Shown piece after piece: positions 34,058 through 43,272 of a stretch of 54,882 nucleotides of DNA. The notes under the pieces were generated by a model that saw only the letters and a list, made by a program, of their open reading frames with translations, did no database searches and was not told the DNA's origin. The position numbers and the translations under genes were made by a program. The DNA is from an uncultured Acidobacteriia bacterium (lineage in GTDB: Bacteria > Acidobacteriota > Terriglobia > Bryobacterales > Bryobacteraceae), in NCBI GenBank assembly GCA_903892565.1, contig CAITIX010000434.1:1-54882 (forward strand), given 5' to 3'. The first letter of the stretch is position 1; the number at the start of each line of letters is the position of its first letter.

Positions 34058-35932
34058 CTACTCTCTAGGTCCAATTACTTCCGCCACCTTCACTGCCATT
34101 TCGTAACGCCCGAACGGAGCGCTGAGTTGCACGCCCGCCGTCATGGGCCGCACCGCGCGCACCATGTCCTGCGCAATCGCGACGCCTTCGGCGCGGGCGG
34201 CTTCCGCGTTCTCGGCGGCACGCATCCGCTCCATATATGGCTCCGGCACGGGAACCCGCAACTCATGCACCATGAATTCAGCGTTGCGGAAACTCGTGAG
34301 CGGCCAGATTCCGGCGATCACAGGCACCTTATATTGTTCGGTGCGCTTCAGGAACGTTTCGAGCAGACTGAGATCGAAAACTGGCTGCGTCACGATGTAA
34401 TCGGCTCCCGCCTCCACCTTCTTTTCGACGCGACGCAACTCTTCCTCGAGATTTAATGATCCGGGATTTGCTCCCACGCCGATCAAGAGCGCCGTCTGCG
34501 AGCCCATCGGGTTGCCTCCCAGATCCAGGCCCTGGTTCAGATGATTCGCGATGGTCACCAGGCCAATGGCATCGACGTCGAATACCGCCGTGGCATCCGG
34601 ATACGTACCCATGCGCGGCGGATCGCCCGTAATGCAGATCAGATTTCTGACGCCTGCCGCATGTGCGCCCAGCAGTTCGCTCTGAATGCCCAAAATATTT
34701 CGATCGCGGCAGCAGAAGTGCAGCACGGCTTCGATCCCGGCCTGCCGCTGAATCAACTGGCAGGTGACCTGCGCGCTCATGCGCGCGCTGGCACGCGGGC
34801 CGTCCGGGACGTTGATCACGTCGATGCCTGCGTCCTTGCACAGCTTCGCGCCGGCGATTTCCTTCGACGCATCAACACCGCGCGGAGGAAGGATTTCAAC
34901 GAACGCGACAAACTGCCCGGCAGCGAGTTTCGCGCCCAGCGTGCTGCGGTCCGCCACAGGCACCTTCGGCAGCGCTTTGCTTTCTTCCGTCGCGGCATCG
35001 GTCATCACCGTGGACATGCGATGCTGCGGCTGAATACTGCGCACTTCGCCGCGAATTTCCTTGATGTGTTCCGGAGTGGTTCCGCAGCATCCGCCCACAA
35101 TCTTGACGCCTTCTTGTAAAAAGCGCCGCGCGTACTGAGCCAGATATTCGGCCGAGCACAGGTACAGATTGCGCCCTTCGATGGTCGTCGGCAAGCCCGC
35201 ATTAGGCATGGCGCTCAACGGTTTGTTGGTGAACGCCTGCATGTTCTCGATGGTTTCGAGCGTCACGCGCGGGCCGGACGAACAATTCAGGCCGAGCACA
35301 TCGACGGGCAATTTATCCAGAGCTCGTGTGAACGTTTCGGTGGAGCTGCCATCCTGTAGGCTTCCGTCGTCCTCAATTGTGACTTGCGCCACAATTGTCA
35401 GGTCTGGTCCCGCCGCCTCACGCGCCGCAAGAATCGCTTCCCGCAATTCGTCGAGATCGTGGAACGTTTCCAGGATCAGCAGATCGATTCCGGCCTCAAC
35501 CTGCGCCGAAATCTGCTCGCGGAAGATCGCGCGCGCTTCTTCGAAACTGGTGGGTCCCAACGGCGCCAGGCGCACGCCCAACGGCCCGACGGATCCCGCG
35601 ACGAATGCCAAATCGCGCGCCGCTTCGCGTGCAATGCGCACACCGGCCTGGTTGATCAGCCGTAGTTTTTCCGCGAATCCGAACGCGGCCAGGCGCTTGC
35701 GGTTCGCGCCGAAGGTATTCGTCTCAATGATTTCGGCGCCGGCCCGGACGTATTCTTGATGGACGTCCCGGATCATCGCGGGTGACGATAAATTCAACTC
35801 GTCGTAGCAGCGATTTAAAAACACGCCCTTGGAATAAAGGGCGGTTCCCATGGCTCCATCGGCGACGAGAATGCGTTTATGGAGCGCCTCCTTGAATTCG
35901 GCGGCGCGCGACTGCGGTGCGGTTACGGGCAT
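34058..35932 (-). CDS. Homocysteine S-methyltransferase / methylenetetrahydrofolate reductase fusion
   Basis: A 624-residue bifunctional protein like Bacillus YitJ. The N-terminal domain (about 15-300) is a homocysteine methyltransferase: DGAMGTALYSKG, ETNTFGANRKRL and the zinc Cys residues in GLNCSSGP and GGCCGTTPEH. The C-terminal domain (about 335-620) is a MetF-type reductase barrel: FVEILPPRGVDASKE, LICITGDPPRMGTYPDAT, VTQPVFDL. It links folate one-carbon supply to methionine synthesis. Starting at 35932 keeps it clear of the upstream ABC gene; a longer reading to 36043 would overlap that gene. Confidence 0.93.
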   Translation of the reverse strand: MPVTAPQSRAAEFKEALHKRILVADGAMGTALYSKGVFLNRCYDELNLSSPAMIRDVHQEYVRAGAEIIETNTFGANRKRLAAFGFAEKLRLINQAGVRIAREAARDLAFVAGSVGPLGVRLAPLGPTSFEEARAIFREQISAQVEAGIDLLILETFHDLDELREAILAAREAAGPDLTIVAQVTIEDDGSLQDGSSTETFTRALDKLPVDVLGLNCSSGPRVTLETIENMQAFTNKPLSAMPNAGLPTTIEGRNLYLCSAEYLAQYARRFLQEGVKIVGGCCGTTPEHIKEIRGEVRSIQPQHRMSTVMTDAATEESKALPKVPVADRSTLGAKLAAGQFVAFVEILPPRGVDASKEIAGAKLCKDAGIDVINVPDGPRASARMSAQVTCQLIQRQAGIEAVLHFCCRDRNILGIQSELLGAHAAGVRNLICITGDPPRMGTYPDATAVFDVDAIGLVTIANHLNQGLDLGGNPMGSQTALLIGVGANPGSLNLEEELRRVEKKVEAGADYIVTQPVFDLSLLETFLKRTEQYKVPVIAGIWPLTSFRNAEFMVHELRVPVPEPYMERMRAAENAEAARAEGVAIAQDMVRAVRPMTAGVQLSAPFGRYEMAVKVAEVIGPRE

Positions 35933-36002
35933 GTTCTGGTTGGAGTTGCCTATCTCTACAATAGCGCGTGACGCAAGCAGAGGGCTCAGGGGCCCGTCCG
36001 GT

Positions 36003-37706
36003 CTATTCCTCGGATCCGTCGAAACGAAAATCCTCGGCCGCATGTAGCTGCCATGTCCCGCCAGGAGTTAATTCGAGAACCTGCGAGTGATATTTCGCGA
36101 TCGCCGCGTGATGGCTCACACTAATCAACGTAGTATCCGTTTCCGCCACTTGCCGGTACAGTGCAGCCTCGTTTTCCTGATCGAGCGCGCTGGTCGCTTC
36201 ATCCAATAGGGCGTAACGAGGATGGTTCAGCAGCACTCTCGCAAACGCCAGCCGCTGCCGTTCGCCCACCGATAACACGCGTTCAAAATCGAATTCGTTG
36301 TCCAGGCCGCCGCAGCGCGCCACCATCTCCGGCAGATTCACGCGTTCGAGTACGTCATGGAGCTCCGCGTCCGGGACAACGCGCTCCAGGTTGGGATAAC
36401 ACAGCTGCGTCCGCAGGCTGCCCAGGATCATGTAGGCGTGCTGCGGAAGAAACAGCATGTGTTCGGGCGCCGGACGCGTGAGCGTGCCCTCGCCGGAGTC
36501 CCACAGTCCTGCGATCATGCGCAGCAACGAACTTTTCCCGCAGCCGCTCGCTCCCACTACCATCAAGGACTTCCCTTGCGGAATAGCAACGCTGAGCTCC
36601 TTGATCAATGTTTGTGCGTAGTCGGGAGTTTGCAGGGTGACGTTGTCAAAGCTCAGCTGGTGGTCCTCGCGAGTTACGATCTTCTTGCGATCGGACCTTT
36701 CCGCAGGCCCCAGATAGCGCGCGAATACGTCCAGACGGCTCACGCCGGCCGCGAAACTGCTGAGGTTCTCCAGGTTGTCGACCAGGACGCTGAGTGCGCC
36801 CAGGATTGCTGAAAACGCCCCTGTCGCTTGGACTACTTGTCCCACTTCCAGTTCGCCGGAAAGCACTCGCGGTGCAATGATCAAGGCCGGAAGCACGAGC
36901 GTGGTCAGATTGTAGGAGTAATAGCAAAGATTCAAACGCAGGCCGACGTTAATGATTTCATTGAAATTCGTGAACACTTCGGCGAAGCGCCGGTGCAGTT
37001 GGCTTTCCTCCTGGCCTTCGCCCCGGTATAGCGCGATGGACTCCGCATTTTCGCGAATGCGCACTAATCCGAAACGGAAGTCCGCCTCGCGCCTGCGCCG
37101 CGTGTAATACAAGGTCGCCATTTTGGCGCCGAACAGTCCAAACGTGACCGCCGTCCCTGTCACCGCGTAAAGAAGTAAAAACAGCACTAGGGGAATCGAG
37201 ATGCTCCACAGAATTCGGCCGAATCCGATGAGCTGAAATACGGCGCTCCCGAATAGAATCAAAAAATTCAGCGACTCGCGCGTAAATGAGCTGATGTCTT
37301 CCGCGATACGTTGGTCGGGATTATCCACCGCCGGATTCTTGAGCAACCGGAAGAAGGCATGATCTTCAAAGTAGCGGCCCAGAAACTCATGCGTCAGCCA
37401 CCGTCGCCAGTGGATAAAAAGCTTATCGCGCACGAAGTAGTAATAGGCATAGATGGGCACGGCGCCCACCAGCAGTGCGAAAAATACGCGCACCGAACTC
37501 CAGAAGCGTTTTCCGTCTCCGGCGGCTAGTGCCGACGTGAACTCGCCCGATTGGCGATTGAAGTAGACGTTGAATTGCGTATCGGCGATCAACAGGAGGA
37601 CGAGCAGCGCCAGCAGTCCTCTGGCCTTCCACTTTTGGTCTGAATACCAAAAGGGCTTGGCGAGGGTAGCGATGCGCTTCCATAACTCGAGATTGAGCTT
37701 TTTCAT
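36003..37706 (-). CDS. ABC transporter, SbmA/YddA-type fused permease-ATPase
   Basis: A 567-residue half-transporter. Residues about 1-330 hold around six membrane helices of the SbmA/BacA-like exporter class (FNVYFNRQSGEFTSALAAGD, NPDQRIAEDI). The ATPase domain has Walker A GASGCGKSS, signature LSVGERQRLAFAR and Walker B YALLDEATSALD. Related proteins move peptides or vitamin B12, or work in acyl-CoA transport; the substrate is unknown. ATG 37706 (MKKLNLELW) is preferred to 37736. Leftward, upstream of the methionine gene. Confidence 0.88.
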   Translation of the reverse strand: MKKLNLELWKRIATLAKPFWYSDQKWKARGLLALLVLLLIADTQFNVYFNRQSGEFTSALAAGDGKRFWSSVRVFFALLVGAVPIYAYYYFVRDKLFIHWRRWLTHEFLGRYFEDHAFFRLLKNPAVDNPDQRIAEDISSFTRESLNFLILFGSAVFQLIGFGRILWSISIPLVLFLLLYAVTGTAVTFGLFGAKMATLYYTRRRREADFRFGLVRIRENAESIALYRGEGQEESQLHRRFAEVFTNFNEIINVGLRLNLCYYSYNLTTLVLPALIIAPRVLSGELEVGQVVQATGAFSAILGALSVLVDNLENLSSFAAGVSRLDVFARYLGPAERSDRKKIVTREDHQLSFDNVTLQTPDYAQTLIKELSVAIPQGKSLMVVGASGCGKSSLLRMIAGLWDSGEGTLTRPAPEHMLFLPQHAYMILGSLRTQLCYPNLERVVPDAELHDVLERVNLPEMVARCGGLDNEFDFERVLSVGERQRLAFARVLLNHPRYALLDEATSALDQENEAALYRQVAETDTTLISVSHHAAIAKYHSQVLELTPGGTWQLHAAEDFRFDGSEE

Positions 37707-37903
37707 CGAACCGCGTTCCGTCCGGCGCGCCGCCACGTTCGCCGACGGCGCTTATTTCGCCAAGTGAGTTCATTCTACATTGCTTTCGAGCCTAGACCTC
37801 AATGAGGGAACCAAACGTCACGGTCCACAGGAGATCGCGCTTGAGGCGGATCGATTTTAAGAAAAGCACAGGCCGACGGCTGCTATTATGAAGGTTCTTC
37901 CCT

Positions 37904-38317
37904 ATGGCACAAGCATGGCCGGATTTGGCTCCTCTGTCCGATGCAGTAACGCACAACGTGAAAGTCGAAGTCCTCTCGCAGTATTCGAAAGAGAACTCCA
38001 AGCCGACGCAGGGCGAGTGGGTGTTCGAATACACCGTGCGCATCACGAACATGGGGACCGAAACGATTCAACTGGTGAGCCGCCACTGGATCATCACCGA
38101 TGCCACGGATCAGGTCCGCGAGGTGCAAGGTCCCGGAGTCGTCGGCGAGCAACCGGTGCTGGCGCCCGAACAAGCCTTCCAGTATTCGTCGTGGTGCCCG
38201 TTATCCACGCCTATAGGCATGATGCAGGGGACGTATCAAATGGTTCGAACCAACGGCGAAAAGTTTGACGTCGTAATCGCACCGTTTGGATTGAAAGCCC
38301 GTTACACCGTGCACTAG
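37904..38317 (+). CDS. apaG: ApaG family protein
   Basis: A 137-residue protein with the fibronectin-like ApaG fold: YTVRITNMGTETIQLVSRHWIITDA and VREVQGPGVVGEQPVLAPEQAFQYSS. The family is linked to divalent-ion tolerance and Ap4A metabolism, but its molecular role is unsettled. The gene is single. TATTAT lies about 15 bases before the ATG. It is divergent from the ABC transporter. Confidence 0.93.
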   Translation: MAQAWPDLAPLSDAVTHNVKVEVLSQYSKENSKPTQGEWVFEYTVRITNMGTETIQLVSRHWIITDATDQVREVQGPGVVGEQPVLAPEQAFQYSSWCPLSTPIGMMQGTYQMVRTNGEKFDVVIAPFGLKARYTVH

Positions 38318-38415
38318 TAACCTGTACCGGCGATCCTGTGAATCGTGACGCCGCGCCTTGCGCCGCCGCAGTGGCGCTATCCTGGATACCGAGAGGCATC
38401 CATACGAGGCAATCG

Positions 38416-39348
38416 ATGCGTATTCTGATTCCGGCTGTTCTCCTAACTTTGCTCGCGCATGCTGCAGATGTGAACTCCGTGGGCTCGTCCAACTATTCGG
38501 GCTCGATCGCGCAGTGGCGCGCCGCCAGTGAGGCGCGCCTCAAGGCCGATGACGGATGGCTCACCGTCGTGGGTCTTACGTGGCTCAAGGAAGGCGAAAG
38601 CCGTATTGGCTCGAATCCCGCGTCGGACGTCGTATTGCCGAAGTCCGCGCCGGATCGAGTCGGAACGTTGACTTTAGCCAACGGGAAGGTGACCTTCAAG
38701 CCCGCCGGCGGACTTGCCTCGAATGCGTTGCTGGTCACCGCGCGCCCGGGGATCGACGGCGCTCAGCCCGCTCACGAAATGGAATTGCATCCCGACGTCG
38801 ATCCTGCGTACACGCGTTTGATTGCCGGGCGCGTGAAGTTTTTTATCATTAAGCGCGAAGAAAAGTTCGGCGTCAGGATCAAGGACAACGATAGTGCGAC
38901 GCGCCGCGAATTCACGGGCAAGAAGTGGTACCCGGTGGATCCCGCCTGGCGTGTGAACGCGCAATATGTTCCCTTCGATAAGCCTCGGGAATTGACGTTC
39001 GAGACCATAGCCGGCGTGAAAGAAAAAGACGAGTCGCCGGGCTATGTTCGTTTTACCCGCGACGGGCAGGAATATCGCATGGATGCGGTGGCGGAAGACA
39101 ACGAGCTTTGGTTCATCATGCGCGATGCAACCAGCGGCAAATCCACCTACGCTGCCGCTCGTTTTTTGTACGCCGATGTGCCGAGCACGGGGCTAAAGCA
39201 GCCTGGGCCTGTCATGCTGGATTTCAATAAAGCCGAGAATCCGCCCTGCGTGTTCACTCCGTACGCGACGTGCCCTTTGCCGCCTCCGCAGAATCGGTTG
39301 AAGCTGCCTGTGACGGCCGGGGAGCAGATGTACGGACACCAGCACTAA
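38416..39348 (+). CDS. DUF1684 domain protein, exported
   Basis: About 310 residues from ATG 38416, where a signal peptide begins (MRILIPAVLLTLLAHAA). DUF1684 hallmarks are DDGWLTVVGLTWLKEGESRIGS, the SPAD-like DVVLPKSAPDRVGTL segment and KWYPVDPAWRVNAQYVPF. The C-terminus is Pro/Cys-rich (NPPCVFTPYATCPLPPPQNRL), a conserved end of the family. Function unknown; all members are small-molecule-binding beta proteins by prediction only. An upstream ATG at 38338 adds a segment with no export signal. Confidence 0.88.
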   Translation: MRILIPAVLLTLLAHAADVNSVGSSNYSGSIAQWRAASEARLKADDGWLTVVGLTWLKEGESRIGSNPASDVVLPKSAPDRVGTLTLANGKVTFKPAGGLASNALLVTARPGIDGAQPAHEMELHPDVDPAYTRLIAGRVKFFIIKREEKFGVRIKDNDSATRREFTGKKWYPVDPAWRVNAQYVPFDKPRELTFETIAGVKEKDESPGYVRFTRDGQEYRMDAVAEDNELWFIMRDATSGKSTYAAARFLYADVPSTGLKQPGPVMLDFNKAENPPCVFTPYATCPLPPPQNRLKLPVTAGEQMYGHQH

Positions 39349-39372
39349 GGGTCTCGCGAAACTCGCGAAGTG

Positions 39373-40197
39373 CTAAACCTTCTGCACGCGCCGCAGCGTG
39401 TACAAATCGGCTTTGACCGCCGACTCACGCAAGCGCTTCCAATCGTCCAGCACGTGAATGAGTCTCCCGCTAATGTGGTTGGATTCTTCCGACGCCAAAA
39501 ACAACGCCAGCTCGATTTGTTTTTCGGCCGTCACGCCTCCGGTAAGGCGCACCTGCTGCGCTTCCTCCACTTCACGCCAGCCCGCGCGATCGCCCGCCGC
39601 CAGGATTTGATCCGTAATATGCGTGTAGCTCGCGCCCGGCGACATGCAGTTGATTTGGACGTTATGATCCCGCAGTTCCTCGGCCACGCTTTCGACCAGG
39701 CTGACGATCGCGGCTTTGGTCGCCGCATAGAGCGCGAAGTTCGGACGCGCCTGTGTCCCGTGTCCGCCCGTGAGAACAATAATCTTGCCCTTGCGATGCT
39801 GAATCATATGCGGCAGCACGGCGCGGCAGACGTTCATCACGCCGACGAGATTCGTCTGAATGATTTCGGCCCACGCTTTCGGATTGGATTCCGCGAAGGG
39901 TCCGGGATGGCCCAGCGTGCCGGCCGCGCACACCAGTACCTGCGGCGTGCTGCCGAATTGCACTCGCATGCGTTCGATGGACGCCGACACTTGTTCGTGA
40001 TCGGCAACATCGGCGCGGATGCGCAACGCGTTGCCGCCCGCGTGTTCAATTTCCAGGTGGCATAGGTCGAGCTCGGGCTTGCTGCGCGCCAGCAGGCCCA
40101 CCCGCGCGCCTTGTGTCGCGAAGCCGATCGCTAATCGTTTTCCGATGCCACGGCCTGCGCCGGTCACCAAAACCGGAATTGTCTTGAAAGATTGCAC
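39373..40197 (-). CDS. Short-chain dehydrogenase/reductase, catalytic Ser replaced
   Basis: A 274-residue SDR. The cofactor motif is TGAGRGIG (12-19), LLARS suggests NADP preference, the NNAG-type motif reads CAAG (about 90), and the YxxxK pair is Y157/K161. The Ser that normally lies 13 residues before the Tyr is a Gly here (TGGHGTQ), though a Thr is next to it. It is therefore either a diverged enzyme or one with another substrate class. Substrate unknown. A palindrome lies about 75 bp upstream. Confidence 0.88.
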   Translation of the reverse strand: MQSFKTIPVLVTGAGRGIGKRLAIGFATQGARVGLLARSKPELDLCHLEIEHAGGNALRIRADVADHEQVSASIERMRVQFGSTPQVLVCAAGTLGHPGPFAESNPKAWAEIIQTNLVGVMNVCRAVLPHMIQHRKGKIIVLTGGHGTQARPNFALYAATKAAIVSLVESVAEELRDHNVQINCMSPGASYTHITDQILAAGDRAGWREVEEAQQVRLTGGVTAEKQIELALFLASEESNHISGRLIHVLDDWKRLRESAVKADLYTLRRVQKV

Positions 40198-40272
40198 AAC
40201 CTCACGTTAGTACAAAACTTGCGGAGCTGGGGGATAGCATCGGGCATCCGTGCCCCTTGACATGCCCCCTTG

Positions 40273-40290
40273 GTATGCCAATTGGTATAC
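40273..40290. promoter_or_regulatory. Near-perfect 18-bp palindrome, possible operator
   Basis: GTATGCCAATTGGTATAC is symmetric except at one base pair. It contains TTGGTAT twice, 12 bp apart, resembling GntR-type sites. It lies between the OsmC-like stop and the SDR start on the minus strand, where an SDR promoter would be. Confidence 0.45.
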
Positions 40291-40304
40291 AACGTTCGTT
40301 CCGG

Positions 40305-40721
40305 CTATTCCGCGACGATTTCGAAGCTCGATACGACAACGGCCGTCGGACGAACCGTTGCCACCGCGCTGCAATATTTGTCGGACGAAAGGTCGATCGC
40401 ACGTTGCACGGATTCCGGGGCCACGCCTCGGCCCGTGACGACGTGCTTCAGTTCGATGCGGACGAACGCGCGCGGATGCTCCTCCCTGCGTTCCGTACGA
40501 ACTTCGACGCGATAAGCCGTCACCGGTTCGCGCTTCTTATGCAGAATGGAAATCACATCCGCGGCCGTACAACTCGCCAAGCCGGAGATAAACAATTCCA
40601 AAGGACCGGGCGCGGCGCGCCTCCCGCTTTTTACGTCCACTTTGACCGTATGTCCGCTGGGCGTCGTGACTTCGAGGAATTCGTCGCCGGAGTATTGCAC
40701 GATGATGGGCGTGTCGCTCAT
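40305..40721 (-). CDS. OsmC-family peroxiredoxin-like protein
   Basis: A 138-residue OsmC/Ohr-fold protein. The reactive Cys is C51 in SGLASCTAADV and the second is C117 in SDKYCSAVA, the two-Cys arrangement that reduces organic hydroperoxides. It is closer to the YhfA/OsmC group than to Ohr. The start at 40721 (MSDTPII) fits the family; the frame is open to 40802. Divergent from the threonine dehydratase gene. Confidence 0.88.
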   Translation of the reverse strand: MSDTPIIVQYSGDEFLEVTTPSGHTVKVDVKSGRRAAPGPLELFISGLASCTAADVISILHKKREPVTAYRVEVRTERREEHPRAFVRIELKHVVTGRGVAPESVQRAIDLSSDKYCSAVATVRPTAVVVSSFEIVAE

Positions 40722-40757
40722 GATCCCATCAATAACACAGGTTACACTGAAGGCTGC

Positions 40758-41708
40758 ATGGTCGAAATGCCGACACTCCCGCAGATCCAGCGTGCCCGGC
40801 AACGGATTTCACCGTGCGTCAAGCGTACTCCTCTCACGGCCAGCGCCACGCTGAGTGAGCGTTTACGGACCAACGTCTACGTTAAGCTCGAGCTATTTCA
40901 GAAGACCGGTTCGTTCAAAGTGAGAGGAGCGTTCAATAAGATCCTCACCTTGAAGCCCGAAGTTCGCGAAAGAGGCGTGGTTGCAGTCAGTGGCGGAAAT
41001 CACGCGCAGGCCGTGGCCTACGCCGCTCGGTCCCTGGGACTCAGGGCCGTTGTTCTAATGCCTGAGAATACGCCGCGCAATTATCTGGACGCGACTCGCG
41101 AATACGGCGCCGATATTAAATTTGCCGCGGACGTCCGCTCGGCCTTCGCCGAAGTCGCCGCGTATGAACGCCAGGGCTGGGCCTACATCCATCCGTTTGA
41201 CGATCCCGATGTGATCGCCGGGCAGGGAACCATCGGGCTGGAAATTTTGGAAGATGTGCCGCAAGTCACGGACATCATCGTCAGCATCGGCGGCGGAGGT
41301 TTGATCGGCGGCATCGCTACCGCCGTGAAGAGCTTGAAGCCAGCTGTGCGCATGTGGGGCGTGGAGACCGAGGGCGCCGACTGCATGTCGAAATCGCTGG
41401 CGGCGGACAAAATTGTGACGCTCGACGTCATTACGTCCGTGGCGCGGACCTTGGGCGCTCCCGCCCCCTCTGAACGCACGTTGCAGGCGGCGCGGGAATT
41501 ATTGGAAAGCGTGACCGTAGTCTCCGATATCGAAGCGCTGGTTGCGGCCCGCTTTATCCTGGAGCGCTTGAAAGTTCTAACGGAGCCTGCGGCATCCTGC
41601 ACGCTGGCGGCTGCTGATCGTTTGATCGATCAGTTTGCGCCCGAAAGGCATGTGGTGCTCGTTTTGTGCGGCGGCAACATGCCGCCTGACGATTTGGCTC
41701 TCGTTTAA
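40758..41708 (+). CDS. Threonine/serine dehydratase (PLP)
   Basis: A 316-residue fold-type II PLP enzyme. K54 in TGSFKVRGAFNK forms the Schiff base, SGGNHAQAVAYAA binds substrate and the phosphate loop is GGGGLIGGIATA. It lacks the C-terminal ACT-like regulatory domain of biosynthetic IlvA, so it resembles TdcB or short dehydratases. It would deaminate threonine to 2-oxobutanoate. The reading frame is open far upstream (40257), but the earlier part overlaps the OsmC gene antisense and has no family similarity. Confidence 0.9.
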   Translation: MVEMPTLPQIQRARQRISPCVKRTPLTASATLSERLRTNVYVKLELFQKTGSFKVRGAFNKILTLKPEVRERGVVAVSGGNHAQAVAYAARSLGLRAVVLMPENTPRNYLDATREYGADIKFAADVRSAFAEVAAYERQGWAYIHPFDDPDVIAGQGTIGLEILEDVPQVTDIIVSIGGGGLIGGIATAVKSLKPAVRMWGVETEGADCMSKSLAADKIVTLDVITSVARTLGAPAPSERTLQAARELLESVTVVSDIEALVAARFILERLKVLTEPAASCTLAAADRLIDQFAPERHVVLVLCGGNMPPDDLALV

Positions 41709-41730
41709 AGCGCCTAGCCAATGAAAGGGC

Positions 41731-42084
41731 CTAGCTAATACCCAGGCCGAGCAACCCCACGCCCACCAGAATCAGCGCGAGCGCGCCAACTTTTGCTTTG
41801 GTCAGAGGTTCGCCGAAGAGTACTTTGGCCCAGATCATGGTCCAAACGTAGCCGACCGATACCATCGGATACAGCACGCTTAAATCGCCATGCTTCAGCC
41901 CCAGCATGAAGAAGATGGACGAAAGTAGGTAGCCCGCAATCCCCGCATGCAGCTTCCAATTTGTCGCCAGCGCCGGAATCGTCAGCTTTAAATTCTTCGC
42001 GCCCGCTTTGAGTCCTACGGCACCCAGGCTGCCAATGAAGGACGCAACATTGACCAGCGCAATCGAGGACATCGGAGTCGTCAT
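41731..42084 (-). CDS. Four-helix SMR/EamA-half transporter, second of a pair
   Basis: A 117-residue membrane protein with four helices and the loop GLKHGDLSVLYPMVSVGYVWTM, which parallels the same element in its partner. It lacks the active-site Glu in helix one typical of EmrE; helix one reads SIALVNVASFIGSLGAVGL. Pairs of such genes (ArnE/ArnF-like or EamA halves) act as heterodimers. Its ATG overlaps the partner's stop by four bases. Confidence 0.82.
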   Translation of the reverse strand: MTTPMSSIALVNVASFIGSLGAVGLKAGAKNLKLTIPALATNWKLHAGIAGYLLSSIFFMLGLKHGDLSVLYPMVSVGYVWTMIWAKVLFGEPLTKAKVGALALILVGVGLLGLGIS

Positions 42085-42587
42085 CGGCTACCGCTCTTTC
42101 CGAGGACCGCAACGCCCGCGATGATCACCGCAATGCCGCCAATGCGGAATGCGTTGACTTGTTCGTGAAACACAAGCACCGAGAGAATGGCCACCCACAC
42201 ATAGCTCAAGGAAATGATTGGATAGAGTACGGAAAGCTCGCCGTGTTGCAATGCCAGAACCATCATGACGGCGCCCATCCCATACAGCGTCAGTCCCACA
42301 ATCATGGGGACGTTCGTTGCCACCGCCACCAGGGCCGCGCTGATGTGGAAATGCGCAGACCCCAAGGTCACATCCACCATGCTGCCCGCCGGAATCTTGT
42401 TCAGCGCATTCGCGCCCATTTTGTACAATACCTGGGCGACGGACGCCAGCAGCGTGAACGCAACCACCATCCACAAAGCCTTGCGCTTTTGTTCGGGCGT
42501 GCTTTGCGCGGCGGATTTCGGTGGAGTCGAGCCCGCCGGTGCGTCCAGGATCTCTTCTGGCATGGTTTGTTCTAGTGTAGCGCTCAA
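42081..42587 (-). CDS. Four-helix SMR/EamA-half transporter, first of a pair
   Basis: A 168-residue membrane protein with an N-terminal soluble, Pro/Ser-rich extension of about 35 residues and four helices. The third helix region carries LQHGELSVLYPIISLSYVWVA, matching the partner's ALKHGDLSVLYP-type loop. The substrate is unknown; relatives flip lipid-linked sugars (ArnE/F) or export small amines. The four-base overlap with the partner gene supports co-translation. Confidence 0.82.
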   Translation of the reverse strand: MSATLEQTMPEEILDAPAGSTPPKSAAQSTPEQKRKALWMVVAFTLLASVAQVLYKMGANALNKIPAGSMVDVTLGSAHFHISAALVAVATNVPMIVGLTLYGMGAVMMVLALQHGELSVLYPIISLSYVWVAILSVLVFHEQVNAFRIGGIAVIIAGVAVLGKSGSR

Positions 42588-42760
42588 GGGAAAATACTCG
42601 TCTTTCTGTGGCTTTATTTTCCTTCGGGATAGCCTTCCGGCATCGCGCGGCGCTTTCCGAATGCTGCAACGGAATGAATACGTAAATGCAAGCCGGCGCG
42701 TATCCTTCGTATCGGCAGACCGTATGAGTTTCCGTAGTGGGCTCGTTTATACGTTGCGAT

Positions 42761-43171
42761 TCATACTTTGAACGCCCCCGGAAGCCACTCGACTTCCGGA
42801 GGATCGGCGAGAATCACGCTGACGACGTCGAAGCGGACTTGGTCCCACTGTGTGCCAGTCTTGCGTACATATTCGCGAGCCACGCGGCGCAGGTGCTGAC
42901 GTTTCTCCTCGCCCACGGCGCGATCGGGAGGCCCATATTCGCCGCTCTGCCGCGTCTTGACCTCGACGAAGACCAGTTCGTCTCCCTGCCATCCGATGAC
43001 ATCGGCCTCCGCATCGCCCGCCGACAGCCGATAATTCCGCGCGACGATCGTAAAGCCTTTGCTCTTCAAATATCGATGCGCCAGATCCTCGCCGTGACGT
43101 CCCGTGGCCAGGTCGGCACTCCAGCGGCGCTTGCGTGCGAGGTGACGAAGGTAATCGAAGAAAGCGAGCAT
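42761..43171 (-). CDS. YraN/UPF0102 endonuclease-like protein
   Basis: A 136-residue restriction-endonuclease-fold protein. Family marks are GRHGEDLAHRYLKSKGF, AEADVIGWQGDELVFVEVKTR (the D...ExK core) and a basic C-terminal half. Members are thought to be nucleases linked to DNA processing or uptake; the true role is unknown. The gene is single, divergent from the DUF4258 gene. Confidence 0.9.
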   Translation of the reverse strand: MLAFFDYLRHLARKRRWSADLATGRHGEDLAHRYLKSKGFTIVARNYRLSAGDAEADVIGWQGDELVFVEVKTRQSGEYGPPDRAVGEEKRQHLRRVAREYVRKTGTQWDQVRFDVVSVILADPPEVEWLPGAFKV

Positions 43172-43272
43172 GGCTGTGAGTTAGTGGCTTAAGGATGGTG
43201 GTTTTCTCCATCTCTGGCGCGCTTGCTTGCGGACTGAGAAAGTTTCCTACTGGAATCCACTATCCAATATTC

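Noticed and set aside
40257-40757. Long N-terminal extension of the threonine dehydratase
   Set aside because: The extension is antisense to the OsmC gene and unlike the dehydratase family; the enzyme is complete from 40758.
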